Part shown: one piece after another, positions 1-6,441 of the stretch
Layout of the letters: every line of letters begins with the position of its first letter
Position numbering within the stretch: the stretch's first letter is position 1
Source: CAZOMR01 sp964580655
Lineage (GTDB): Bacteria; RBG-13-61-14; CAZOMR01
Assembly: GCA_964580655.1 (NCBI GenBank)
Contig: CAZOMR010000088.1
Location: forward strand, 1-11,888
DNA length: 11,888 nt
Direction: 5' to 3'
The notes under the pieces: model-generated
Databases searched by the model: none
What the model saw: the letters and a program-made list of their open reading frames with translations, nothing else
Told to the model about the DNA's origin: nothing
Made by a program: the position numbers and the translations under genes

Positions 1-155
1 TTTAAAGGTGTTGAGAGGAGTTGAAAGCGGCGCGTTGAAAATTTTTTGCTGGGGAAAGATGGTTCAATTCTGATCAGGATTTTATATCAGGTGTGCTGTT
101 TTTTGAAAGCCTCATCAATGTGCAGGGAATAAAGGTAGTAAATTGATCTCTTTAT

Positions 156-1028
156 TTATTTTCGCAGGTTTTTCTTGAGGATGTTTCGCATCAGGTCCTT
201 TGGCGCCTTCACCCCTGTCCACAACTCGAACTGCACCACGGCCTGATTCAGGAACATCTCTATTCCAGGGATGGTCTTACAACCTGCGGCCCGGGCCTCT
301 CTTAAAAACCGCGTCTCCAGCGGGTTATAAACAATGTCCATGACTTTCAACTCAGGCCGAAAGAAACTCTTCGGCACAAGGGTTTGCTTTATCTTAGGAT
401 ACATTCCCACCGGAGTGCACTGGATAACTACATCCGACTCGGCCATGGCACGCGCTAATGAGTCATGCTCCAACATTCTGGCCCTGGCCTGAACCCCGGT
501 TTTTCTCGAGATGTCCCTGGCCAGCTTTTTGAATTCCTTTTCAACTATCCCGATAATGCATATCTCTTTGACCTTGCCCCTGGCCGCTAAAGCAAAGCCA
601 ATGGACCGGGCCGCACCGCCGGACCCAAGAATCAGAGCCTTCTTGCCACCGAGTCTGACCCCTCTCTCTCGCAGGGCCGCCAGTGCGCCGGATGCATCCG
701 AGTTATATCCCTTCAGCACACCGCGGTCATTGAGGATGGTATTGACCGAGCCGATCCATTCCGCAACATCCTCTATTTCGTCAAGATGCCGGATCACAGC
801 CAGCTTGTGAGGGATGGTCACGCTCGCCCCGCGCACCCCCAGACCCCGCAGTCCCTCCACAGCGGCCTTTACATCTTTCACCTGAAACGCAAGATACACA
901 TAGTTCAAACCGAGGCCACGAAATGCCGCATTGTGGATCGCAGGAGAAAGCGAATGCTCCACCGGGTCTCCTATCAGGAGACAGAGTCTTGTTCGCGCGT
1001 CAATTCCTCCAGGTTTTTCGGAATTCAT
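156..1028 (-). CDS. aroE: Shikimate dehydrogenase
   Basis: Predicted to reduce 3-dehydroshikimate to shikimate in the cytoplasmic chorismate pathway. The 290-residue protein is near the usual family length (about 270-290). The substrate-binding SLSPAIHN is at residues 26-33, TIPHK carries the catalytic lysine K75, and N96 and the NSD aspartate D111 are present. The Rossmann loop GSGGAARS is at 135-142, CTPVGM at 204-209, and GIEMFLNQA supplies the substrate-binding glutamine Q262. The ATG at 1028 has AGGTAGGA just upstream, which fixes the start. It is the third gene of a minus-strand unit, 15 nt after the methyltransferase gene, so it probably shares the promoter at 2765-2793. Oddity: the NRT motif that normally follows the second Rossmann strand and contacts the NADP 2'-phosphate is replaced by G160-I161-V162, so cofactor preference may differ. 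A quinate/shikimate dehydrogenase paralogue is the main alternative. Confidence 0.95.
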   Translation of the reverse strand: MNSEKPGGIDARTRLCLLIGDPVEHSLSPAIHNAAFRGLGLNYVYLAFQVKDVKAAVEGLRGLGVRGASVTIPHKLAVIRHLDEIEDVAEWIGSVNTILNDRGVLKGYNSDASGALAALRERGVRLGGKKALILGSGGAARSIGFALAARGKVKEICIIGIVEKEFKKLARDISRKTGVQARARMLEHDSLARAMAESDVVIQCTPVGMYPKIKQTLVPKSFFRPELKVMDIVYNPLETRFLREARAAGCKTIPGIEMFLNQAVVQFELWTGVKAPKDLMRNILKKNLRK

Positions 1029-1043
1029 TATCCTACCTGCTTT

Positions 1044-1952
1044 TCATGAGGGGAACTTTGATTTGATAGCCCTGGTAAACTCCGGCGTGGTTCCACAGCA
1101 TGACCCTATGGCCGATGCCCCGGCCTCGAACAGCGCTCGCGCAAAAGCCGCGAAATTCTCCGGAGTGTCATGGTAAATTGTGTCCCCGCCCTTTAACTCA
1201 GGCTCGCCCGCATTGGCCTGCGCGATCAAGGGCTTCCCGGCCACGAGATTCATCTCCCGGATCAACTCCACCATGTCCGCCATGCCGATGGTGCAATTTG
1301 ACCCAACCACATCCGCTCCAGCATCCTCCATTCCCTTCACCGCGGCCTCAGGGGAAACCCCCATGATCGTGAAGAAGCCGCGCCTGGTTTTCTGGAATGT
1401 CATATGCGCGACCACAGGCAGGTCCGAGACACGGCGCACCCCCCGTAAAGCGGCCTTGAGCTCATCCAGGTCAAACATGGTCTCGATGCTAAAGAGATCA
1501 ACGCCCCCCTTAAGCAGGGCCCCGGCCTGCTGTGCAAATGCATCTTCCGCATCATCCGCACTAAGGTCACCCGAGGGCACGAGCATCCGGCCAGTAGGAC
1601 CTATGTCCCCGGCCACAAAGCACTGATCCGGACACACGCTCCGGGCAAGCTCCGCGGCTTTACTGTTTACATCCTCAAGCCTGTTCTCAAGCCCGGATGT
1701 CTCCAGCTTATACCGGTTTCCGCCAAAGGTATTGGTCTGAACAACCTGGGCCCCGGCCGCTAAATAGTCAGCGTGAATCTGACTGATAACATCCGGCCTC
1801 TCAAGATTCCAGAATTCCGGAGCCTTGCCAGTAAGACCCCTGGCGATCAACTGGGTGCCTACCGCGCCATCCCAGATAATCGGTTGGCCGGACTCTTTGG
1901 CAGAGTGAATCAGGGAAAGCAAATCCTTCCCTCCAGGTCCTTCGTAATTCAT
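1044..1952 (-). CDS. Stand-alone homocysteine S-methyltransferase family protein
   Basis: A 302-residue TIM-barrel protein of the homocysteine S-methyltransferase (Pfam S-methyl_trans) family, the same fold as the N-terminal module of MetH and as betaine-homocysteine methyltransferase. Seen: DGAVGTQL at 28-35, TNTFGGNR at 73-80, GDIGPTG at 115-121, and the three predicted zinc ligands C220 (GSNC) and C285-C286 (GSCCGTTP). The zinc site normally activates the homocysteine thiolate. The protein stops after the barrel: no folate, cobalamin or reactivation module follows, unlike MetH. The methyl donor is therefore unknown; it could be S-methylmethionine, a corrinoid protein acting in trans, or another thioether. 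The start ATG overlaps the stop of the upstream hydrolase gene (ATGA) and has a purine-rich AGGGGGCAAGG before it. Translational coupling with the hydrolase is likely. Family assignment is firm; substrate is not. Confidence 0.9.
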   Translation of the reverse strand: MNYEGPGGKDLLSLIHSAKESGQPIIWDGAVGTQLIARGLTGKAPEFWNLERPDVISQIHADYLAAGAQVVQTNTFGGNRYKLETSGLENRLEDVNSKAAELARSVCPDQCFVAGDIGPTGRMLVPSGDLSADDAEDAFAQQAGALLKGGVDLFSIETMFDLDELKAALRGVRRVSDLPVVAHMTFQKTRRGFFTIMGVSPEAAVKGMEDAGADVVGSNCTIGMADMVELIREMNLVAGKPLIAQANAGEPELKGGDTIYHDTPENFAAFARALFEAGASAIGSCCGTTPEFTRAIKSKFPS

Positions 1953-2737
1953 GCCTTGCCCCCTGAAAGAGATTCAATGAATTCCTGGATCGCCGCATTG
2001 ACCTCCGTAACCTTCTCAAGGTTCAGCATGTGGCCTGCATTATCCAATCGAATGAGCCGCGAGCCCCTGATCTGCTCATGCAGGTAGTCCATATACTTTG
2101 GCGGCGTGAGCTTGTCCTCGGTTCCGGAAAAAATCAAGCAGGGCAGGCTAATATCCTTGACCCGCTCTATGACATCAAATCGGTCGCATGCCTGGAAGTC
2201 CCCGTACACCAGCTCGGGATCGCGCTTGCGAGCCTCGGAAATAACAGGCTCTATGACCTCCGCAGGCGTGGTCTCGGCAAACGCGAACTGTGGAAGGAAT
2301 TTCAAGTAAGCCTCGAAATCTAGGCGGATTATATTAAAGAGCTCAGGCATTACCTTGAGCCTGGCACCGGTGCTGAAGAGTATGATCCCGATCAGTCGGT
2401 CAGGATAGGTCAGGGCAAAGGCCTGCGTGATGGCCCCGCCCATGGAAAGACCGGCAAGAACAACCTTTGCCAGACCAGGGCCTTCGAGCCCGTCTAGCAA
2501 GTCCCGCACAGCCTCGACATAGCCTTCGATCGTTGTCTCGCCTCGCCTCTCTCCAAGTCCGTGTCCAGGGAGGTTGATGGCAATCGTGTTGAACCTGGCT
2601 GAAACATACTCCATCTGGGGTATCCACATCTGATGGTTGCCTCCCGCGCCATGCACGAAGACAATGGTCAGCCGCTCCGGCCTGATGCTCTCCTGGCCAA
2701 CCATGCACCCGATCCCTTGAACTACTCGCTCCTCCAT
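1949..2737 (-). CDS. Alpha/beta-fold hydrolase
   Basis: A 262-residue cytoplasmic alpha/beta hydrolase with no signal peptide. The oxyanion-hole strand FVHGAGG is at 27-33. The nucleophile elbow GLSMGG gives S98, the acid is probably D208 in SGTEDKLTP, and the catalytic histidine is H236 in NAGHMLNLE, so the triad is complete. The lid region (about 125-190) carries no feature that names a substrate. Family members include carboxylesterases, lactonases and C-C hydrolases such as MenH, BphD or PcaD, and none can be chosen from the sequence. It is the first gene of the minus-strand unit. AGAGAGG lies 5 nt before the ATG, and a near-consensus promoter lies about 30 nt upstream. The 4-nt overlap with the methyltransferase gene suggests the two products are made together. 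Confidence 0.9.
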   Translation of the reverse strand: MEERVVQGIGCMVGQESIRPERLTIVFVHGAGGNHQMWIPQMEYVSARFNTIAINLPGHGLGERRGETTIEGYVEAVRDLLDGLEGPGLAKVVLAGLSMGGAITQAFALTYPDRLIGIILFSTGARLKVMPELFNIIRLDFEAYLKFLPQFAFAETTPAEVIEPVISEARKRDPELVYGDFQACDRFDVIERVKDISLPCLIFSGTEDKLTPPKYMDYLHEQIRGSRLIRLDNAGHMLNLEKVTEVNAAIQEFIESLSGGKA

Positions 2738-2764
2738 TCAGACCTCTCTTAAAAACTGCTTGTG

Positions 2765-2793
2765 AGTATAAAAGGCTTTAGCGAGTCTGTCAA
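2765..2793 (-). promoter_or_regulatory. Sigma70-type promoter of the hydrolase-methyltransferase-aroE unit
   Basis: Read on the minus strand, TTGACA (2793-2788) is separated by exactly 17 nt from TATACT (2770-2765). The -35 box is perfect and the -10 box matches 5 of 6 positions. Transcription would start near 2758, leaving a leader of about 20 nt that contains the AGAGAGG ribosome site before the ATG at 2737. No operator-like palindrome is evident around it, so it may be constitutive. Confidence 0.8.
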
Positions 2794-2828
2794 CAAGATG
2801 CTCTGATATTCACCATCAATTATCCTTC

Positions 2829-2848
2829 GCTTCCTCCTTCGCGGAAGC
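2829..2848. other. Intergenic hairpin GCTTCC-N8-GGAAGC
   Basis: A 6-bp perfect inverted repeat (2829-2834 with 2843-2848) and an 8-nt loop, in the 185-nt gap between the glycerate kinase stop and the hydrolase promoter. It could help end glycerate kinase transcription, but no T run follows on either strand, so it is not a standard intrinsic terminator. It overlaps a direct repeat CCTTCGC at 2824-2830 and 2836-2842. Confidence 0.35.
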
Positions 2849-2853
2849 TACAC

Positions 2854-2889
2854 AGGACAAGAAAGATTCAGAGGACAAGAAGGACGCAG
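2854..2889. repeat. Two-copy 18-bp tandem repeat
   Basis: Units 2854-2871 and 2872-2889 both start AGGACAAGAA and both end CAG, with 15 of 18 positions identical. The array lies in non-coding DNA downstream of the glycerate kinase gene, directly beside the CCTTCGC repeat and hairpin. Whether it is a local duplication or a member of a dispersed intergenic repeat family cannot be told from one window. Confidence 0.55.
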
Positions 2890-2922
2890 AGAAATATATA
2901 TGGCAGGCCTCGTGCCGCGGAC

Positions 2923-4254
2923 TCAGCCGACCAGCAGGAGATGGATGTCCATGACATTGGTTCCGGTCGGGCCGGTAAGGATCAGGTCGCCCATACTGAG
3001 GAAGAACTCGTAGGAATTATTGTTATCCAGAAAATCTCGCGGGTTGAGCATTCTGTGCCGGGCACGGACAATGGTCTCGGAGTCGGAGAAAGCGCCGGCC
3101 GCGTCTGTTGACCCGTCGGTTCCGTCTGTTCCTGCTGAAAGGAACACGACGCCGGGCAGGTCCTGTATCTCCATCGCCACTGCGAGTGCGAGTTCCTGGT
3201 TGCGGCCGCCCTTTCCCGAACCGCGAATTGTTACAGTCGGCTCTCCTCCCGCAATCAAGCAGGCCGGGGCCTTCACCGGCGATTCGCTCTTCACAATCTC
3301 CTCTGCCAGAGCCGCATAGAACCTGGCCAACTCCCTGGCCTCGCCCCGGATAGAGGATGACAGAATAAGTGCGTTCATGCCCATGCGCCGAGCCTTGTAT
3401 TCCGCGGCTTTCAGCGAAAGCCGGTTTGAGCCGACAATCAAGTTCTGGACGCGGCGAAAAATTTCACTCGTCTGGTCCGGTGTTTCCGGCTCTTCTCCGC
3501 TTATGCCTTTTTCGAGCACTGCCTTCACCCGTTCCGGCATCTGGTCAAAAATTTTATATTCCCCGAGAATATATACGGCATAGGAAAATGTTGATGGATC
3601 AGGGACAGTAGGTCCGGAGGCTATAACATCCAGGCGGTCTCCGATCACGTCCGAGAGGATCAGGCTAATCAGTGTGGCGGGGAATACCCGCTGGGCAAGT
3701 CGCCCTCCCTTGATCCGGGAGATGTGTTTGCGCACAATATTGATTTCCTGGATGGTCATTCCGGATGACAGGAACAGCTCGGTGGCCCTCTGCATGTCAT
3801 CGAGGTTTATGCTCCCGGCCGGACTCGCGAGCAATGATGATCCTCCGCCCGATATGAGGCATATTACAAGGTCGTTTTCATCCGCCTGGTCCACAAGGCT
3901 GATCAATTCATGAGTGGCCTTTAGACTGGCTTCATCAGGAAGCGGATGTCCTGCCTCGACCACCCGAATGCGCCCGAGCCTTTCGCCGTAACCCTGGCGG
4001 ACGATGACCATGCCGTCGTGGATGCGCGCCCCGAGCACCTGTTCCACGGCCTTGGCCATCCGGGCCACGCCCTTGCCAGCGCCGACCACGAAGATGCGCT
4101 GGAACTGGCTGAGAAAGTAGTCCACATCGCCCACAATTAATACATCTTCTCTGACACGGAAACGGCGCAAGACCGCTTCCACTGGATCAGAGGCCAACAA
4201 AGCCTCCTGAAAGGTAGCTTCAGCCACCTCGCGCAAACCGGTTATTCGATCCAT
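2923..4254 (-). CDS. Glycerate 2-kinase (DUF4147/MOFRL family)
   Basis: Predicted to phosphorylate D-glycerate with ATP to 2-phosphoglycerate, feeding lower glycolysis from serine, glyoxylate or hydroxypyruvate breakdown. The 443-residue length fits the family. The N-terminal DUF4147 domain shows GAGKG at 58-62 with the conserved lysine K61, SGGGSS at 135-140, and SDVIGD at 201-206. The C-terminal MOFRL domain shows GGEPTV at 336-341, GGRNQE at 349-354, DGTDGSTDAAG at 377-387 and TGPTGTN at 427-433. All family signature motifs are present and there is no sign of decay. The start at 4254 lacks a clear Shine-Dalgarno sequence. It is transcribed alone from the divergent region shared with the kinase operon. 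Older annotations call the family hydroxypyruvate reductase (TtuD), but the sequence supports the kinase. Confidence 0.93.
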   Translation of the reverse strand: MDRITGLREVAEATFQEALLASDPVEAVLRRFRVREDVLIVGDVDYFLSQFQRIFVVGAGKGVARMAKAVEQVLGARIHDGMVIVRQGYGERLGRIRVVEAGHPLPDEASLKATHELISLVDQADENDLVICLISGGGSSLLASPAGSINLDDMQRATELFLSSGMTIQEINIVRKHISRIKGGRLAQRVFPATLISLILSDVIGDRLDVIASGPTVPDPSTFSYAVYILGEYKIFDQMPERVKAVLEKGISGEEPETPDQTSEIFRRVQNLIVGSNRLSLKAAEYKARRMGMNALILSSSIRGEARELARFYAALAEEIVKSESPVKAPACLIAGGEPTVTIRGSGKGGRNQELALAVAMEIQDLPGVVFLSAGTDGTDGSTDAAGAFSDSETIVRARHRMLNPRDFLDNNNSYEFFLSMGDLILTGPTGTNVMDIHLLLVG

Positions 4255-4289
4255 ATAAACATTCTATGAGGATGCGAATCATAAATCAA

Positions 4290-4319
4290 ATTATCCGGAT
4301 TCTTCGGATTTTTTTTCAA
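4290..4319 (-). promoter_or_regulatory. Probable promoter of the glycerate kinase gene
   Basis: On the minus strand, TTGAAA (4319-4314) is followed after 18 nt by GATAAT (4295-4290); each box matches 5 of 6 consensus positions. The leader to the ATG at 4254 would be about 30 nt. The spacer contains the arms of a small inverted repeat, ATCCG-N7-CGGAT (4293-4309 on the plus strand), which could be a regulator site. Confidence 0.55.
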
Positions 4320-4331
4320 AATAAAAAGCAC

Positions 4332-4360
4332 TTGAAAAAGCGCGCTGAGCAAGCTAGGAT
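4332..4360 (+). promoter_or_regulatory. Sigma70-type promoter of the kinase-FHA-MeaB operon
   Basis: TTGAAA (4332-4337) and TAGGAT (4355-4360) are separated by exactly 17 nt. Transcription would begin near 4367, and AAGGAAG (4374-4380) provides the ribosome site for the ATG at 4388. It lies back to back with the leftward glycerate kinase promoter; the two -35 boxes are only about 12 nt apart, so polymerase binding could interfere. Confidence 0.6.
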
Positions 4361-4387
4361 AGAGCCAGGAGATAAGGAAGGTTCTCC

Positions 4388-5506
4388 ATGGCCAGAGAGG
4401 AAATTCCGGAAAAATTCGGGCGGTATGAGGTTGTCGGCGTGCTGGGCCGCGGCTCCATGGGTATGGTCTATAAGGCCCGGGACCCTGTGATAGGCCGACT
4501 TGTGGCAATCAAGGCTATCCCGGAGACCTTCGGGCTGGAGGCTGACAAGCGGGAGGAGTACATCAAGCGCCTTCAGCGAGAGGCCATCACGGCCGGCAGG
4601 CTTCAGCATCCCAACATAGTGACCATCCACGATGTGGGTGAAAGCGAGGTGGGGCCTTACATAGCCATGGAGTTTCTTGATGGGATCACCCTGCGCGAGG
4701 TGATTGTTTCCGGAAAGACGCTCAGCCTGACCCAGCTTATCGAGTTTATCCGGCAGGTGGCCGACGGCCTGGATTACGCTCATTCCAAAGCCGTGATCCA
4801 CCGGGACATCAAGCCTGCAAACCTTATGATAGTTGAGAACATGGTCAAGATCATGGACCTTGGCATCGCGCGTCTGCCGGTATCGGATCTGACCAAGGAG
4901 GGAAAGCTTGTTGGCTCCCCAAGCTACATGTCTCCGGAACAGCTCCAGGGCCAGCCACTTGATGGCCGGTCTGACCTCTTTAGCCTCGCTGTGGTCATGT
5001 ACCAGGCCATCACAGGATACAAGCCCTTCCCCGGAGAAGATGTGCACGAGATATCTTATAAGATTGTATACGGCGAAATCGAGCACCCTTCCCGGCTCAA
5101 CCCTGCTCTTCCGGAGGCATTTGACCACTTGATGATAAAGGCCCTTGCAAAGAAGCCGGAAGACCGGTTCCAGAGCGGCCAGGAGTTCTTTCAGGCACTG
5201 CGTGAAATTCCAAGGGATATGGAAGACATACAGGGAAAAGAGGTCCCGGCGGCCGAGAGCGAGGAGAAGACCACGGTGGTGGCTGATGCACCGCGGGAAG
5301 AGGCAAGCGATCTCGAGGTAACAAGTAATCCCAACTTGAGCGTGTCCTCGGATATAGATGACATCTTCCGCGATCTAACCACCGGGCACCGCACCATTCG
5401 CCTGGATAAGCGCATCCCCTTGTCCCGCATAGCGTTCTGGATCATCTGGATCGCGCTCATCCTCGGGTCCGCCACTGCTATCCTGTGGATTATTTTTGGG
5501 AGATGA
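4388..5506 (+). CDS. Membrane-anchored Hanks-type Ser/Thr protein kinase
   Basis: A 372-residue PknB-like kinase. The catalytic domain covers about residues 13-275: glycine loop GRGSMGMVYKA (20-30), VAIK lysine K42, helix-C glutamate E65, HRDIKPAN catalytic loop with D140 and N145, metal-binding DLG (157-159, the common bacterial variant of DFG), activation segment GSPSYMSPEQ (176-185), and GRSDLFSL (193-200). All catalytic residues are present, so it should be active. An acidic linker (about 276-345) with threonine pairs leads to one hydrophobic segment (about 347-370) and a two-residue tail. It is thus tail-anchored with the kinase in the cytoplasm and no extracellular sensor such as PASTA. 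The signal it senses is unknown. Start ATG has AAGGAAG upstream. The FHA gene begins 4 nt after its stop, pointing to phospho-dependent partnership. Confidence 0.95.
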   Translation: MAREEIPEKFGRYEVVGVLGRGSMGMVYKARDPVIGRLVAIKAIPETFGLEADKREEYIKRLQREAITAGRLQHPNIVTIHDVGESEVGPYIAMEFLDGITLREVIVSGKTLSLTQLIEFIRQVADGLDYAHSKAVIHRDIKPANLMIVENMVKIMDLGIARLPVSDLTKEGKLVGSPSYMSPEQLQGQPLDGRSDLFSLAVVMYQAITGYKPFPGEDVHEISYKIVYGEIEHPSRLNPALPEAFDHLMIKALAKKPEDRFQSGQEFFQALREIPRDMEDIQGKEVPAAESEEKTTVVADAPREEASDLEVTSNPNLSVSSDIDDIFRDLTTGHRTIRLDKRIPLSRIAFWIIWIALILGSATAILWIIFGR

Positions 5507-5510
5507 AAAC

Positions 5511-6437
5511 ATGGTTACACGCTGTCCCGGATGCCTGACCCCGCTTCGCTTCAAAGAGGAGGGGTTTGAGGACAAGGTTTTGCTTCAATGCCCGGAGTGC
5601 CTCTATGTGTTCCTGGTTCGGCCGGAACCCGAGGCAAAAGAGCCAGCCGCGGCTGAGGCAGAAGATGAGGCTACACTGCTTGCCTCGGACTTCCGTCCCG
5701 AGGGAGACATCTCGGAATTCAGATGGAATGTGCCCGGGGCCGCGCTCACTGTGATCGAGGGCAAAAGCCACGGCATTCATGTCAAGATCACCAGGGATAA
5801 AACTATCATTGGCAGGGAAAAAGCAGACCTGATCCTGAAGGACCCGGCTGTCTCGCGGCATCATGCAGAGATCGTCAAGCAGGAAGGGAAATGCCTTATT
5901 CGTGATCTGGGCTCTACCAACGGCTCGTTTGTAAACGGCGAGCGGGTGGAAGAAAAGGTCTTGAGCCACATGGATGAAATCTGGATTGGCAAATGTCGCC
6001 TGCTTTATACGGAGCTGGGCAGAAGGGATGAGATTCAAGAGGAGGATGCCACAGGCGAGCGCGCGCTCATGCTCAAGGAAGAGATAACCCGCGTAAGCGA
6101 GCAACAAGAGCCGGAAATAAATTTGCCGGATAAAAGGGAATTTATACTTGAGATAATGGCGGGGAAGAGAAAGGCAAGGACATATAAATTTCCGAGAGGC
6201 CGCATAATCATGGGTCGCTCAGAAGAAGCGGACCTTAATCTCCTGGATGAAGAGGTATCTCGCAAGCATGCGTTGATCGAGGTCTTCAGCCGTGATCAAA
6301 CATTCTTGAGCGACCTGGCCTCGGCCAATGGCACATTCCTCAATGGCGTGCGCATCAAGACCGTGCGCCTGAAGCACGGAGACCTGATCCGCCTCGGCAA
6401 TACTGTGCTCAAGTTTGTGATTAAGGACTTGCCTTGA
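5511..6437 (+). CDS. Zinc-ribbon protein with two FHA domains
   Basis: A 308-residue predicted cytoplasmic adaptor that would read threonine phosphorylation. An N-terminal zinc ribbon has C5-x2-C8 and C27-x2-C30. An Ala/Glu-rich linker (about 38-60) holds a candidate phospho-threonine site, DEATLLASD around T55. FHA1 (about 80-165) has GR at 101-102, SRHH at 115-118 and STNG at 135-138, the full phosphopeptide-binding set. A charged linker (about 170-208) joins it to FHA2 (about 211-305), with GR at 235-236, SRKH at 250-253 and SANG at 271-274, where the usual threonine is alanine. I chose ATG 5511 over an upstream TTG at 5496 because GGGAGA (5498-5503) sits 7 nt before it and the TTG lies inside the kinase gene. 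It lies between kinase and MeaB genes with 4-nt gaps. Direct partner is inferred to be the kinase. Confidence 0.9.
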   Translation: MVTRCPGCLTPLRFKEEGFEDKVLLQCPECLYVFLVRPEPEAKEPAAAEAEDEATLLASDFRPEGDISEFRWNVPGAALTVIEGKSHGIHVKITRDKTIIGREKADLILKDPAVSRHHAEIVKQEGKCLIRDLGSTNGSFVNGERVEEKVLSHMDEIWIGKCRLLYTELGRRDEIQEEDATGERALMLKEEITRVSEQQEPEINLPDKREFILEIMAGKRKARTYKFPRGRIIMGRSEEADLNLLDEEVSRKHALIEVFSRDQTFLSDLASANGTFLNGVRIKTVRLKHGDLIRLGNTVLKFVIKDLP

Positions 6438-6441
6438 ATAC

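Noticed and set aside
4293..4316. Intrinsic terminator (ATCCG/CGGAT stem and eight T)
   Set aside because: No plus-strand gene ends upstream of it, the stem is only 5 bp, and it overlaps the leftward promoter.
4316..5128. Long minus-strand open frame opposite the kinase gene
   Set aside because: It lies antisense to an unmistakable kinase with all catalytic motifs and shows no recognisable domain; it reflects codon bias of the real gene.
5496..5510. Upstream TTG start for the FHA protein
   Set aside because: It lies within the kinase gene and lacks a ribosome site, whereas ATG 5511 has GGGAGA at good spacing and begins right before the zinc-ribbon cysteines.
5490..6107. Minus-strand open frame opposite the FHA gene
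   Set aside because: Antisense shadow of a gene with clear zinc-ribbon and FHA motifs; no supporting ribosome site or domain.
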